From Rhizobiales bacterium Ga0077537 (GTDB lineage Bacteria; Pseudomonadota; Alphaproteobacteria; Rhizobiales; Hyphomicrobiaceae), in the NCBI GenBank assembly GCA_001464955.1, contig LNEM01000008.1, positions 1 to 64,000 of the forward strand: a stretch of 64,000 nt of DNA, read 5' to 3'. The notes under the pieces are model-generated. The model had not been told where the DNA came from. It was given only the letters and a program-made list of their open reading frames with translations, and searched no databases. Each line of letters opens with the position of its first letter. The first letter of the stretch is position 1. Below are positions 9,762-20,303 of this stretch, one piece after another. The position numbers were made by a program, and so were the translations under genes.

Positions 9762-11030
9762 TCAGACGACGGCCACGACCTCGGGCAGGGCCTGGACGAA
9801 GCGTCCGCCGGCCTTCGCGAACTCGGGCTGATTGGCTGCGATGTTGCGGGCGTAGCGCCAGGCCAGGACGACGACGTCGGTCGGCGCCTCGTTGATAAGC
9901 TGGCGGCCTGAGAGAACCGGCACATTGCCGGCGGACGTGCGCATGTAGTTGGTCAGCGGCGTGTCGTCGAAGACGGCGTCGATGTGGGGTCCGAGATCGA
10001 AGTAGTGGACGAGCGCCGCGCAACCGACCGACGAGCCGTAGGCGAGCGCGCGGCCCGTGCGCTGGCGCGAGGTTTCGAGACGGGTGCGAAGCTCGGCGCC
10101 GATGGCGGCGATACGGGCGTTGAAGGCCTCGTACATCGGGGTGCCGTAGAGGCCCGCCGCCTCCTCCTCGGCGATCAGGGCCGCCACGCGCGGCGAGACC
10201 GGCCGCGGGCCACCCTGACGCTGGATGTGGAAGCGGATCGAGCCGCCCTTTGGCGCGATCTTCTCGGCGTCGACGAGTTCGAGGCCCAGCGCCGCGAGGT
10301 AGCGTGCCGTCGGCTTCACGGCGAAATAGGAGACGTGCTCGTGATAGATGACGTCCAGCAGCGTCTTCTGGAGCACGTCGAGGCCGTACTGGGTTTCGAT
10401 GATGACGAGCCCGGACGGCGACAGCAGCGTATCCATGCCGCCGAAGAAATCATCGAGGTCGTCGATGTTGGCGACGGTGTTGTTCGAGATGATGACGTCG
10501 GCACGGCCGTGGTCGGCGGCCATGCGTGCGCCCATGGCGCGGTTGAAGAAATCGGCGATGGTCGGGATGCCGGCCTCGGTCGCCGCCCTGGCGATCTTCT
10601 CGGCCGGATCTATCCCCACGACGCGCGCGCCGAGGTCCTTGGCGAAGCGCAGGAGCGAGCCGTCGTTGCTGCCGATATCGACAACCAGCTTGCCGGGTCC
10701 GATATCCCCGGATTTCGCGAGACCGCCGATCAGCTCGCCGAAATGCTCGCGGAGGCCGACCGAGATCCCGGTGAAATACTGGAAGTTCCGGTACTGGAAT
10801 TCGGGATTGACGATGGTCGCCAGCTGAAGGAAGCCGCAGTCACGGCATTGCCAGAGATCCGCCGGCGCCGTCTCGGCGATCCGGGCGCTCATGCCGACGT
10901 TAGGCGAGGCGACGGGCAAGGGGCTCAAGGGTACGGCCTTCCAGAGCGCGGGGCTCTCGCACAGCCTGCATGTCGTTCTCGTCTCGGCCAGCCGAACCGT
11001 CATTGCCTGCTCCACTTCGCGGACATCCAA
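9762..11030 (-). CDS. Class I SAM-dependent methyltransferase of the sugar C-methyltransferase type
   Basis: N-terminal Cys motifs CRLCESPALW...CRDCGFLQ, VVDIGSNDGSLLRFAKDLGARVVGIDPA SAM motif, C-terminal AYGSSVGCAALVHYF domain. Confidence 0.88.
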   Translation of the reverse strand: MDVREVEQAMTVRLAETRTTCRLCESPALWKAVPLSPLPVASPNVGMSARIAETAPADLWQCRDCGFLQLATIVNPEFQYRNFQYFTGISVGLREHFGELIGGLAKSGDIGPGKLVVDIGSNDGSLLRFAKDLGARVVGIDPAEKIARAATEAGIPTIADFFNRAMGARMAADHGRADVIISNNTVANIDDLDDFFGGMDTLLSPSGLVIIETQYGLDVLQKTLLDVIYHEHVSYFAVKPTARYLAALGLELVDAEKIAPKGGSIRFHIQRQGGPRPVSPRVAALIAEEEAAGLYGTPMYEAFNARIAAIGAELRTRLETSRQRTGRALAYGSSVGCAALVHYFDLGPHIDAVFDDTPLTNYMRTSAGNVPVLSGRQLINEAPTDVVVLAWRYARNIAANQPEFAKAGGRFVQALPEVVAVV

Positions 11031-12091
11031 AGCTCCTCGATGAGCGCCAGATCGACCAGCGCGTCACGTCCCGATGCGATCGGCGCGGCCGTTCCCCGAG
11101 CGACCTCGAGGACGTGTCGCGCCTGCGCCTTGAACGCCCAGTCCCGGGCGTTTACGGGCGCCTCCTCGACCACCACGGCTCCGCCGCGTACGCACTCGAT
11201 ACGGGCTGCCTCCTGGCGGGCCAGCGCCGACGGCAAGTGCAGCCGGAGCACGGCCTTGTCGAAGACGATCTCGATCGTCTGATCCCAGCGGCCGGAGTCG
11301 ACCCGCCCGAGCGTCAGCGTCACGGGATAGGCGGTCGATTCGAGCAGGGCAACCTGCATCCGACCGCTGCGCACAGAGAAGGCGCCTGCCGAGAGCGCGT
11401 CGCCGAGCAGATGGCGGACGAGGTTCAGGTCGTGGCTCGCGACGTTCAGGGTATATTCGTAGTCCGCATGCTGGCATTCCGGCAGGCCGGCCGGAGCGAG
11501 GTCGCCCACCGGATAGCGATAGGAGCGCGGCTCGCGCGAGCGCACGTGATGCGGCGGCGGAATGGCGTAGGTGGCGCAGTAGTCGCGAATCGCGACGTGG
11601 GCGATGGCGCCCACCTCGCCGGATGTGCGCAGCGCCGCGAGACGGTCGCGAAACAGAGCGACGCCCGCATCATGGCGCTTCATGTAGCCAACGGCGAGGG
11701 GCGAGCCTGCAGCTTCGGCAGCCGCCACGATCGCGCGGCCTTCGGCCAGCGTGCAGGCGAAGGGTTTCTCGGCCAGAACGGTCCGGCCAGTGCGCACGGC
11801 TGCGAGGGTCGCGGGGCCGACCGCCCGTCGCGGCAGAACAACGACGACTGCGTCGACGTTCGGATCAGCCAGCAACGCTTCCGGGCGATCGTGGCGGCGC
11901 TCGACGCCGTGCCGGCCTGCGACCTGGCGAAGCAGTTCGGGCCGGCTGTCGGCAAGCGCCGTCACCCTGCAATCCGGCAACTCGGCGTAGGCGTCCAGAT
12001 GAGCCACCTGCGCGATGAACCCCGCGCCCAGAATGCCGATCCGAACCGTCTCGACCGGTGACTGGATCGGCTGGCTCGTCAAAGCGTGCAT
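11000..12091 (-). CDS. Gfo/Idh/MocA family oxidoreductase
   Basis: RIGILGAGFIAQVAHLDAYAELPDCRVTALADSRPE Rossmann motif and VLAEKPFACTLAEG motif. Confidence 0.9.
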   Translation of the reverse strand: MHALTSQPIQSPVETVRIGILGAGFIAQVAHLDAYAELPDCRVTALADSRPELLRQVAGRHGVERRHDRPEALLADPNVDAVVVVLPRRAVGPATLAAVRTGRTVLAEKPFACTLAEGRAIVAAAEAAGSPLAVGYMKRHDAGVALFRDRLAALRTSGEVGAIAHVAIRDYCATYAIPPPHHVRSREPRSYRYPVGDLAPAGLPECQHADYEYTLNVASHDLNLVRHLLGDALSAGAFSVRSGRMQVALLESTAYPVTLTLGRVDSGRWDQTIEIVFDKAVLRLHLPSALARQEAARIECVRGGAVVVEEAPVNARDWAFKAQARHVLEVARGTAAPIASGRDALVDLALIEELWMSAKWSRQ

Positions 12092-12459
12092 CTCCAAATG
12101 TCGTCCGAAAGGATGGCAAACGATCTCAACCGGAACCAGCGGCAGCCGTGGGGCCTTAGCCCGATTGCGTTGCGCGCGCAACGCGACTTCGTTTTCGGTC
12201 CACTGGAGAGTCCGGGCAGAACGGCCGTACGCCGGCCGCGTCCGATCGCCGCCGTGGCTCGGACGCCTCCCAGTCCGAGGTCACTGCGCCGCATCGCGTG
12301 AGCGACGTTGTGGCGATGCACAACCCGCGGTATACGGAGCTACGTTGTTCTCGCTCGGACTGCACCTGTTTCGCATTCGGTCACGCGCGACCGGTGACGG
12401 GCATTGCTTTCGAGTGGCATTCATGGCGCCGTGCGGCGCAGCTGATACGTCGAGGGCCG

Positions 12460-13497
12460 ATGGCCGTGCGCATCTCACTCGTGATGCCGAACTACAATCA
12501 CGCGGCCTATCTCGAGCGGTCGGTCGGCGCCATGCTCGCGCAGACGCGGCCGGCCGACGAGATCATCATCATCGACGATGCGTCGACCGACGACAGCCTG
12601 GCGATCATCGACGCCGTGACGAAGGGCAACCCGCACGTGCGTGTGGTGCGCCATGAGACACGGGCCGGCGTCGTCAGCGCGCTCAACGAAGGCCTGAGCC
12701 TCGCAAGCGGTGACTTCGTCGGATTTCTCGGCGCCGACGACGAGGTGCACGAGGGCTTCATCGCGTCGCTGATGCCGCTGATCGAAGCCCATCCCGAAGC
12801 CGGCTTCGGCTGCGGCCGCGTCGTGCTGAAGGACGAAGGCGACAGGATCGCCGGCGAACGCCCGATCATAAGGCCGACGGCGCAGGCGCGCTACGTGCCA
12901 CCGGCGGACGTCCGGCGGCAGCTTGCGTCCGCGGACAACTTCTTTCTCGGCCAGGTGACGCTCTACAGCCGGCGCCGTCTCATTCAGCTCGGCGGCTTCG
13001 ACGCCTCGCTCGGCTCGCTCTCGGACGGCATGCAGCAGCGTCGGCTCGCCACCCGATGGGGCTATGTGTTCCTCCCCGAGGTGCTCGGCGTCTGGCGCGT
13101 TCACGGCGCCAACTACTCCGTCGCTTCCGCCACCGATCCGGCGACCATCGAAGCCATGGTCCGCAATGCCCGGCTCGTGCTCGCGGAGGAGGATCAGGCG
13201 CTCTATCCGCACGATTATCCCCACATTTTCGAAAGACGGCTCCGCTTCAACGGAGCACGGCTGCTGACAACCGAGATCGCGCGGGCGCCGGCCATCACTG
13301 ACCGGATTTCGGCCATCATCGGCGGTTCGCGCCTCGATCAGGTGGTGCTCGGCGCGGCGCGCCATTTCGGGCGGCTGGCCCCTGTCGCGGCGACGGCGTG
13401 GCTCGCACTCAGGCTCAGGCCGATGTCGCCCTGGTGGCTCATGTCGGAGGCCGCTTTGCGGCTGAAGGCACGGTTGACGAGGGCCCGTGCCCTGTGA
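12460..13497 (+). CDS. Glycosyltransferase family 2
   Basis: MAVRISLVMPNYNHAAYLERSVGAMLAQTRPADEIIIIDDASTDDS; GADDE. Confidence 0.92.
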   Translation: MAVRISLVMPNYNHAAYLERSVGAMLAQTRPADEIIIIDDASTDDSLAIIDAVTKGNPHVRVVRHETRAGVVSALNEGLSLASGDFVGFLGADDEVHEGFIASLMPLIEAHPEAGFGCGRVVLKDEGDRIAGERPIIRPTAQARYVPPADVRRQLASADNFFLGQVTLYSRRRLIQLGGFDASLGSLSDGMQQRRLATRWGYVFLPEVLGVWRVHGANYSVASATDPATIEAMVRNARLVLAEEDQALYPHDYPHIFERRLRFNGARLLTTEIARAPAITDRISAIIGGSRLDQVVLGAARHFGRLAPVAATAWLALRLRPMSPWWLMSEAALRLKARLTRARAL

Positions 13498-13639
13498 TCA
13501 CGGGCGAGGCGACAGCCAATGGGCGGCAACGCGCGCCATAGGACTTGGCAGCGAACGGCGCTATAGAGCCGGTTCACGCGCAGCCCTTTCCCGCGGTTCC
13601 GTCGCGGGGCGTGCGGTGGCCGGGAAATGCGGGAGACGG

Positions 13640-14437
13640 GTGGTGGCAGAAGCTTCGACAGAGCGGGCGTGGGCGGATCTGCGCTCTACCGTCGAGAACA
13701 GCCGGATCTGGAGGGCGCTGGCACTGGCCGACATCCGGTCCAAGTACCGCCTCTCCACCTTCGGCACGCTCTGGATCACGCTGTCGACCGGCGTCATGGC
13801 CATCTCGATCGGGCTGATCTACGGGCAATTCTTCGGCCAGGATCTGCGCACTTACCTTCCCTACTTCGCGACCGGCATGGTGGTGTGGACGTTCATCGCG
13901 TCGGTGGCGAACGAGGCGACCACGTCGCTGATCAATTCGGGAACGTGGATCAAGGGCTCGAGCCTGCCGCTCAGCTTCTACGTCATGCGGATGCTGCAGC
14001 GGAACTTCCTGATCCTGCTGCACAACCTGATCATCATCGTGCTGGTCTGGCTCTATTTCCGCTGGAGCCTGCCGGCGTCGGCGCTGCTGTCGCTCTTGGG
14101 GCTCGCGTTGAACTACGTGTTCCTCGCCGGCGCGGCCGTCGTGATCGCGTTTCTCTGCGTGCGCTATCGGGACATCCCGCCCATGGTCGGCGCGCTGACG
14201 CAGTTCGTCTTCTTCGCGTCGCCGATCATGTGGGAGGCGGAGCGCCTGAAGGTCGGGCAGTTCCTCGTCACGTTCAATCCGGTGGCCTACCTCATCGCGG
14301 TGGCGCGAGACCCGCTGCTCGGACGGCCCGTACCGCTGCTCACGTGGATCATCGCCGTCGGCCTTGCAGCAGGCTCGGTCGCGCTCGCCGCCCATGTCTA
14401 CGCGCGCTATCGCAACCGCATCGCCTATTGGGTCTGA
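13640..14437 (+). CDS. Polysaccharide ABC transporter permease (Wzm/ABC-2 type)
   Basis: SRIWRALALADIRSKYRLSTFGTLWITLSTGVMAISIGLIYGQFFG; multi-TM; GTG start assumed. Confidence 0.85.
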   Translation: MVAEASTERAWADLRSTVENSRIWRALALADIRSKYRLSTFGTLWITLSTGVMAISIGLIYGQFFGQDLRTYLPYFATGMVVWTFIASVANEATTSLINSGTWIKGSSLPLSFYVMRMLQRNFLILLHNLIIIVLVWLYFRWSLPASALLSLLGLALNYVFLAGAAVVIAFLCVRYRDIPPMVGALTQFVFFASPIMWEAERLKVGQFLVTFNPVAYLIAVARDPLLGRPVPLLTWIIAVGLAAGSVALAAHVYARYRNRIAYWV

Positions 14438-14441
14438 CACC

Positions 14442-15203
14442 ATGGCCAGCATCGACCTCGAGCACCTGTGCATCGATTTTCCCGTGGCCTCGTCGCAGCG
14501 CGGACATTCGATCAAGGCGGCCGTGCTGGACAAGGCGCGCGGTATCGGCGGCCGCATGGTCGACACCAGCGGCTCAGCCGTCGCCGTCAGGGCGATCGAC
14601 AACGTGACGTTGTCGCTCAAGGTCGGGGACCGGCTCGGTCTGATCGGGCACAACGGGTCGGGCAAGACCACGCTGCTCCGGGTCATGGCCGGGATTTTCG
14701 CACCGACCAGCGGAAGGGCCGAAATCCGGGGACGGACGGTCTCGATGTTCGATATCGGCCTCGGCATCGATGCCGAGGCGAGCGGACACGAGAATATCTA
14801 CATGCGCGGCCTGATCCTCGGCATGTCGGAGACGGAAATCGAAGCGAAGCGGCAGGAGATCGCCGAGTTCAGCGAACTGGGCCCTTATCTCGACCTGCCG
14901 GTGCGGACCTATTCCTCGGGCATGGCGATGCGGCTGATGTTCTCGATCGCCACTTCGATCCAGGGGCAGATCGTGCTCATGGACGAGTGGATCGCGGTCG
15001 GCGACGCGCAATTCCGCGACAAGGCCAATACCCGGCTCAGGGAGGTGACGGACCGGGCCGGCATCCTGGTCATCGCTTCGCATGACGAGGGGCTGCTCAG
15101 GGGGCTCTGCACCCTCGGTGCCCGCATGGAAAACGGACGGGTCACGGCCTTCGGGCCGATCGCCGAAGTGCTCTCCGGGGAAGGTCATGGCCGCGCGGCT
15201 TGA
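14442..15203 (+). CDS. Polysaccharide ABC transporter ATP-binding protein (Wzt-like, short form)
   Basis: Walker A GHNGSGKTTLLRVMAGIFAPTSG; signature YSSGMAMRLMFSIAT; ~254 aa. Confidence 0.9.
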   Translation: MASIDLEHLCIDFPVASSQRGHSIKAAVLDKARGIGGRMVDTSGSAVAVRAIDNVTLSLKVGDRLGLIGHNGSGKTTLLRVMAGIFAPTSGRAEIRGRTVSMFDIGLGIDAEASGHENIYMRGLILGMSETEIEAKRQEIAEFSELGPYLDLPVRTYSSGMAMRLMFSIATSIQGQIVLMDEWIAVGDAQFRDKANTRLREVTDRAGILVIASHDEGLLRGLCTLGARMENGRVTAFGPIAEVLSGEGHGRAA

Positions 15204-15298
15204 CAGCACTCGATGGCGGTCTCTATATCCGGCCACCCGAGGGTCGGCCGCCAAGGCCGGCACGGCGACGCGCCACCGCGATCGTCCGGGACGGGTTC

Positions 15299-15375
15299 GG
15301 CGGGATAGCTCAGGTGGTTAGAGCGGAGGTCTCATAATCCTCAGGTCGGCGGTTCAAGTCCGCCTCCCGCTACCA
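15299..15375 (+). tRNA. tRNA with CAT anticodon, probably elongator tRNA-Met
   Basis: GGCGGGATAGCTCAGGTGGTTAGAGCGGAGGTCTCATAATCCTCAGGTCGGCGGTTCAAGTCCGCCTCCCGCTACCA, encoded CCA; T-T apposition at the top of the anticodon stem; Ile2 (CAT) not excluded. Confidence 0.9.
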
Positions 15376-15439
15376 GACCTCCGTTCTATCGGCGACAGAG
15401 CCCACCGAAGCCTCGCGGCACGGAGCCGGCCCCCTCCCC

Positions 15440-16642
15440 TCACTCCCCAAGTCTGCCCCAGCGCTGCAACCGGTGCGCTGCCTCGGCCATGGCTTCGGTC
15501 GATCCGGCATAGGAGAACCGCATGAAGCGGCGGCCGCGCGCGGGGTCGAAATCCACACCCGGGGTTGCAGCCACATCGATTTCGGCGAGCATGGTTTTCG
15601 CGAACGCGAGGCTGTCCGAGGTAAAGCGCGAGACGTCCACGTAGAGGTAGAAGGCGCCGTCGGCCGGGACGATGTCCGTGAGGCCCGCCTTCGGAAGCTC
15701 GCGGAGCAGGAGTTCGCGGTTGGCGGCATAGACGCGCTTGTTGGTTTCGAGTTCCTCCAGACCATCGAAGGCGCCGAGGGCGGCGATCTGGGAGATGGCC
15801 GGCGGCGAGATGAACAGGTTCTGCGCCAGACGCTCGACCGTGCGCACGAGGCCGTCGGGCACCACCATCCAGCCGACCCGCCAGCCGGTCATCGAAAAGT
15901 ACTTCGAGAAGCTGTTGATGATGATGGCATCGTCGGAGAACTGCAGCGCCGTCGCCTGCGGCACGCCCCAGGTCAGCCCCTGGTAGATCTCGTCGGAGAC
16001 GAACCACAGCTTGCGCCGCGCCGCGACGGCGCAGATCTCCGCGAGGCGATCCGGCTCGAGCATGGTGCCGGTCGGGTTCGCCGGGCTTGCGAGAAGGAGG
16101 CCGGACAGTCCATGCCGCTCGGCTGCGGCGTCGATGTCGGCCGCCGTCGGCATCCAGCGCGTCGCGGGGCCGGTCTCGAGATTGACAGGCTCGGCGCCCA
16201 GCGCCGTCAGGATGTGGCGGTAACACGGATAGCCCGGTGCGGGCAGCGCGACCCTGGATCCAACGTCGAAGAGCGCCAGGAAGGCCAGCACGAACGCCCC
16301 CGACGAGCCGGTCGTCACGACGATGCGCTCGGGCGAGACCGCGACGCCGTACCAGTCGCGGTAGAGGCGTGCGATCCGCTCGCGCAGCGGCTCCATGCCG
16401 AGCGCGAGCGTGTAGCCGAGCGTGTCGCGGTCGAGGGCCCGCTTCACGGCCTCGCGCGCCGCGGCCGGTGCCGAGGTCGCGGGTTGGCCGACCTCCATGT
16501 GGATGACGCGACGGCCGGCCGCCTCGGCGGCGGCGGCCTGACGCATGACGTCCATGACGATGAAGGCGTCGATCTCGCTTCGGCCCGCCGGCGGCCTGAC
16601 CATGGCGGCGGCGGCTGCCGTCATGCGATCGCCACGCGTCAT
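15440..16642 (-). CDS. Pyridoxal-phosphate-dependent class I/II aminotransferase
   Basis: HMEVGQPATSAPAAAREAVKRAL, VTTGSSGAFVLAFLALFD, SFSKYFSMTGWRVGW PLP-lysine region. Confidence 0.92.
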   Translation of the reverse strand: MTRGDRMTAAAAAMVRPPAGRSEIDAFIVMDVMRQAAAAEAAGRRVIHMEVGQPATSAPAAAREAVKRALDRDTLGYTLALGMEPLRERIARLYRDWYGVAVSPERIVVTTGSSGAFVLAFLALFDVGSRVALPAPGYPCYRHILTALGAEPVNLETGPATRWMPTAADIDAAAERHGLSGLLLASPANPTGTMLEPDRLAEICAVAARRKLWFVSDEIYQGLTWGVPQATALQFSDDAIIINSFSKYFSMTGWRVGWMVVPDGLVRTVERLAQNLFISPPAISQIAALGAFDGLEELETNKRVYAANRELLLRELPKAGLTDIVPADGAFYLYVDVSRFTSDSLAFAKTMLAEIDVAATPGVDFDPARGRRFMRFSYAGSTEAMAEAAHRLQRWGRLGE

Positions 16643-16815
16643 GGTGTCCTCCAATCGTTGTCGGGCATGCCCTATAATCGCCACCTGACGGCCACATGCA
16701 TGCATGGGGCGGATGAGTCGCGCCGCGGGCCAATGTATAGAGATCGAAGCGGCCACGGGCCAGACGGTCTCCGAAGCTCGCGACAGCGCCCATGGGAGCG
16801 CGGGGGATACGAGAC

Positions 16816-18213
16816 ATGACGGCAACCATGCATCGGGCGACGTCGAGGGGCAGCACAGCCCGCGCGATGAAGTTTGCCACCGCGCTCGTCGCCATCGTCG
16901 CGGCGACCGCGCCGCAGCGGGCCAATGCGCAGTATCTCAGCTTCATCCGCGATACCGAGATCGAGCGGCTGCTCGCCGATTACTCGCGACCGATATTTCG
17001 GGCGGCCGGACTCGGCAGCCAGAACATCACGATGCGAATCGTGAAGCACGATTCGTTCAACGCGTTCGTGCTCGATGGCCAGAACGTGTTCGTGCACACC
17101 GGCATGCTGCAGCAATCCGAAACGCCCAACCAGGTCATCGGCGTCATCGCGCACGAGACGGGCCACATCACCGGTGGCCATCTGGCGCAGCTGCGCGACC
17201 GCATCGCGCGGGACCAGACGAAAAGCCTGCTCATCAAGCTGCTCGGTATCGGCCTGATGGTGGCAGGAGGAGGCGGCGGCACCTCGGGGGTCGGTACGGG
17301 CGTGCTCGTCGGCGGCGACGAACTCATCATGCGTTCGCTGCTGTCGGACCGGCGGGCGCAGGAATCGGCTGCCGACCAATCCGGGCTCAGGTTCCTCAAT
17401 GCCACGAAGCAGTCCGGGCAAGGCATGCTGCAGACCTTCGAGCGGTTCGCGCAGCAGGAATACATTTCCGCGTCCGGCGCGAGCCAGGATGCGTTCGCGC
17501 GCAGCCATCCCGTCGCTGCGGCGCGGCTGGCGCAGTTGCGCGAGCGGGTGGCGCAGAGCCCCTATGCGACGGCGAAAGACCAGCCCGAGCTGCAACTCCG
17601 CCATGATCTCATGCGGGCCAAGCTCGCGGGGTACCTCGATCGGCCGCAAGTGGTATTCAACCGGTACCGCGCCAGCGACCAATCGTTGCCGGCGCGCTAT
17701 GCCCGCACGATCGCGACGTTCTTCGGCCGTGGCATCGATGCGGCGCTGCCGGAAGTCGATAAACTCATCAAGGAGCAGCCGCAGAACGCCTACTTCCACG
17801 AACTGCGCGCCGATTTCCTCATGCGCTCGGGCCGGGGACGGGAGGCGATCGGGTCACTGCGGACGGCCCTGCGTCTCGCCGGCGACGCACCGCTCATTGC
17901 CGTGCGGCTGGCGCAGGCGCTCGACGGTGAGAGCGATCCCCAGAACGTGACGGAGTCGATCGGCCTGGTCCGGAAAGCTCTCGTCACCGACAAGAACCCA
18001 CAGGGCTACCGTCTGCTCGCCAGCGGCTACGCCAAGCAGGGCAAAGTGGCGGAAGCGGACCTTTCGATCGCGGAGGCGCATTTTCTCGAGGGGAACATCA
18101 AACAGGCCCAGATTTTCGCCAAGCGCGCACAGCGTGGGCTTCGCGCCGGCTCGCCGGAGGGGCTACGCGCTGGCGATATCGTGAGTTACAAGCCGCCGAA
18201 AGGCACGCTATAG
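16816..18213 (+). CDS. M48 family metalloprotease with C-terminal TPR region (BepA/YfgC-like)
   Basis: VIGVIAHETGHITGGHLAQL (HExxH), QESAADQSGLRFL; signal-like N-terminus. Confidence 0.9.
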   Translation: MTATMHRATSRGSTARAMKFATALVAIVAATAPQRANAQYLSFIRDTEIERLLADYSRPIFRAAGLGSQNITMRIVKHDSFNAFVLDGQNVFVHTGMLQQSETPNQVIGVIAHETGHITGGHLAQLRDRIARDQTKSLLIKLLGIGLMVAGGGGGTSGVGTGVLVGGDELIMRSLLSDRRAQESAADQSGLRFLNATKQSGQGMLQTFERFAQQEYISASGASQDAFARSHPVAAARLAQLRERVAQSPYATAKDQPELQLRHDLMRAKLAGYLDRPQVVFNRYRASDQSLPARYARTIATFFGRGIDAALPEVDKLIKEQPQNAYFHELRADFLMRSGRGREAIGSLRTALRLAGDAPLIAVRLAQALDGESDPQNVTESIGLVRKALVTDKNPQGYRLLASGYAKQGKVAEADLSIAEAHFLEGNIKQAQIFAKRAQRGLRAGSPEGLRAGDIVSYKPPKGTL

Positions 18214-18257
18214 ACCCGTTCGACAAAGCGCATCGACGCATAGCTGACAGGTTCCAA

Positions 18258-19061
18258 ATGACGCTTCACATCGGCCGGCTCGCCGGCTTCCGTCGCGGCT
18301 TGATCGCGACCCTCGCTGCGGTCGGCTTTTTCGCAGGTGCCTCAACACCGATGGCGCAGGACAAGCCGGCTGCCTTCGACGACACCCAGAAGGCGGCCAT
18401 CGAGACCATCATCAAGGACTATCTGCTGAAGAACCCCGAGGTGATGCTCGAGGTGCAGAGCGCGCTCGAGTCCAAGATGGAGGAGCTTCAGTCCGCCAAA
18501 CTCAAGGCAGCCCTCCAGACCCATGCCGCCGAGCTGTTCCGGCGGGCGGATGCGCCGATGGCCGGCAACCCCAAGGGCGACGTTCCGGTTGTCGAATTCT
18601 TCGATTACAACTGCGGTTACTGCAAGCGCGCCTTCAGCGACGTGGCCAAGCTCATCGAGCAGGACAGCAACGTCAAGGTGATCCTCAAGGAACTGCCGAT
18701 CCTGTCGAAGGGCTCGGAAGAAGCGGCGCGTGTGGCGCTGGCAGCCCGCCTCCAGGACAAGTACTGGCCCGCGCACCGGGCGCTGCTCGCCATCCGCGGC
18801 GAGGTGAACGAGCAGACGGCCCTGAAAGCCGTCGAGAAGATCGGCGGCATCGACATGGCCAAGCTCAAGAAGGACATGGCGTCAGACGCCGTCAGCGGCG
18901 AAATCAACACCGTGCGCCAATTGGCCCAGAGCATGGGCATCCAGGGTACGCCACACTTCCTCGTCGGCGACCGCGCCATCCCCGGTGCTCCCGGCAATCT
19001 GCTCGACCAGCTGAAGGGCCACGTGGCCGACATCCGGAAGTCTGGTTGTAGCGTCTGCTGA
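18258..19061 (+). CDS. DsbA family thiol:disulfide protein
   Basis: [25 protein letters not shown] (CGYC), [17 protein letters not shown]. Confidence 0.9.
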   Translation: MTLHIGRLAGFRRGLIATLAAVGFFAGASTPMAQDKPAAFDDTQKAAIETIIKDYLLKNPEVMLEVQSALESKMEELQSAKLKAALQTHAAELFRRADAPMAGNPKGDVPVVEFFDYNCGYCKRAFSDVAKLIEQDSNVKVILKELPILSKGSEEAARVALAARLQDKYWPAHRALLAIRGEVNEQTALKAVEKIGGIDMAKLKKDMASDAVSGEINTVRQLAQSMGIQGTPHFLVGDRAIPGAPGNLLDQLKGHVADIRKSGCSVC

Positions 19062-19070
19062 CCTGGATCA

Positions 19071-19120
19071 GGCCCGGCGCGCGAGCTGCCGAACGCCGGG
19101 CCGGCGCCCTTTCGCGCCGG
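19071..19120 (+). terminator. Candidate terminator: two adjacent GC-rich hairpins after the dsbA-like gene
   Basis: GGCCCGGCG/CGCCGGGCC and CCGGCGC/GCGCCGG arms 10 nt after the stop; no clear T-tract. Confidence 0.4.
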
Positions 19121-19206
19121 CACGAAAGCTGTTACACCCGTCCAGCTTTGCGCCTGGCTGCCGCTCAATTGGGCACAGTGCGCGCCGCGACGGGAGCCCG
19201 CACGAG

Positions 19207-19680
19207 GTGACGACAGCCAGACCCGTTTACGTGCTCAACGGCCCGAACCTCAACATGCTTGGGCTTCGGGAACCGGAGATCTATGGCCGCGATACGCTCG
19301 GCGACGTGGAGGCCCAGGTGCGCGCGAAAGCTGGCATCCTGGGCCTGACTGTCGAATTCCGACAGTCGAACCATGAAGGCGACCTCGTCACGTGGATCCA
19401 GGAAGCGCGGACGAAGGCGTGCGGCATCCTGCTCAACGCGGGGGCCCTCACCCACACGTCGGTCGCGATCCTCGACGCCCTCAATGCAGCCGAACTGCCG
19501 GCCATCGAGGTGCATCTCTCGAATGTCTTCCGGCGCGAATCGTTCCGGCATCACAGCTACGTCTCGCTCGGCTCGGTGGGGGTCGTGTGCGGCTTCGGAG
19601 TAGACAGCTATCTGCTGGCCCTGGACGGGCTCGCGCGGATCGTGGCGCGCCAGAGCGCCGCCCACAAGGCGACGGCCTGA
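19207..19680 (+). CDS. aroQ: Type II 3-dehydroquinate dehydratase
   Basis: [49 protein letters not shown] start. Confidence 0.95.
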   Translation: MTTARPVYVLNGPNLNMLGLREPEIYGRDTLGDVEAQVRAKAGILGLTVEFRQSNHEGDLVTWIQEARTKACGILLNAGALTHTSVAILDALNAAELPAIEVHLSNVFRRESFRHHSYVSLGSVGVVCGFGVDSYLLALDGLARIVARQSAAHKATA

Positions 19681-19721
19681 CCGGCCGGCGCGCGTCAGAG
19701 AAACATCCTGCGGAACAGAGC

Positions 19722-20210
19722 ATGGCCAAGGACGCGAAAGAAAAGGACGGCATGGAGCGCGCACTCATTCGCGATCTAGCGAAGCTGCTGAACGAGAACG
19801 GCCTGACGGAAATCGAGATCGAGCGGGACGGCCTCAAGGTCCGCGTCGCGCGCCACGCCGCGCCGCAGGCCATCACCGCCACTGTTCCGGCTGCGCCCGT
19901 CGCACCGTCCCGGCCGGCGCCGACGGCCCCGTCGGCTGATGCGGCCCCGGTCGGCGCTGCGGATTTCGCCAATCATCCGGGGTGCGTCAGGTCGCCGATG
20001 GTGGGCACCGCATATCGAGCCCCCGAGCCGGGCGCGGCCACGTTCATCGAGATCGGTGCGCGCGTCTCGCAGGGCCAGACGCTCCTCATCATCGAAGCGA
20101 TGAAGACGATGAACCACATCCCGGCGCCACGCGCGGGCACCGTCACGCAGATCCTCTTCGAGAACGGGCAGCCGGTCGAGTTCAACGAGCCGCTCGTCGT
20201 CATCGAGTAA
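19722..20210 (+). CDS. accB: Acetyl-CoA carboxylase biotin carboxyl carrier protein
   Basis: [19 protein letters not shown] biotinyl domain; upstream of accC. Confidence 0.95.
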   Translation: MAKDAKEKDGMERALIRDLAKLLNENGLTEIEIERDGLKVRVARHAAPQAITATVPAAPVAPSRPAPTAPSADAAPVGAADFANHPGCVRSPMVGTAYRAPEPGAATFIEIGARVSQGQTLLIIEAMKTMNHIPAPRAGTVTQILFENGQPVEFNEPLVVIE

Positions 20211-20303
20211 TCAGGGAGAGGCGATCAGCTGCGAGACCTGGACATGCGGGGCGCCGACGCCACCCCGAACGTCCCGTCGCTCGCGCCTGCTGCCTGACAA
20301 CGC

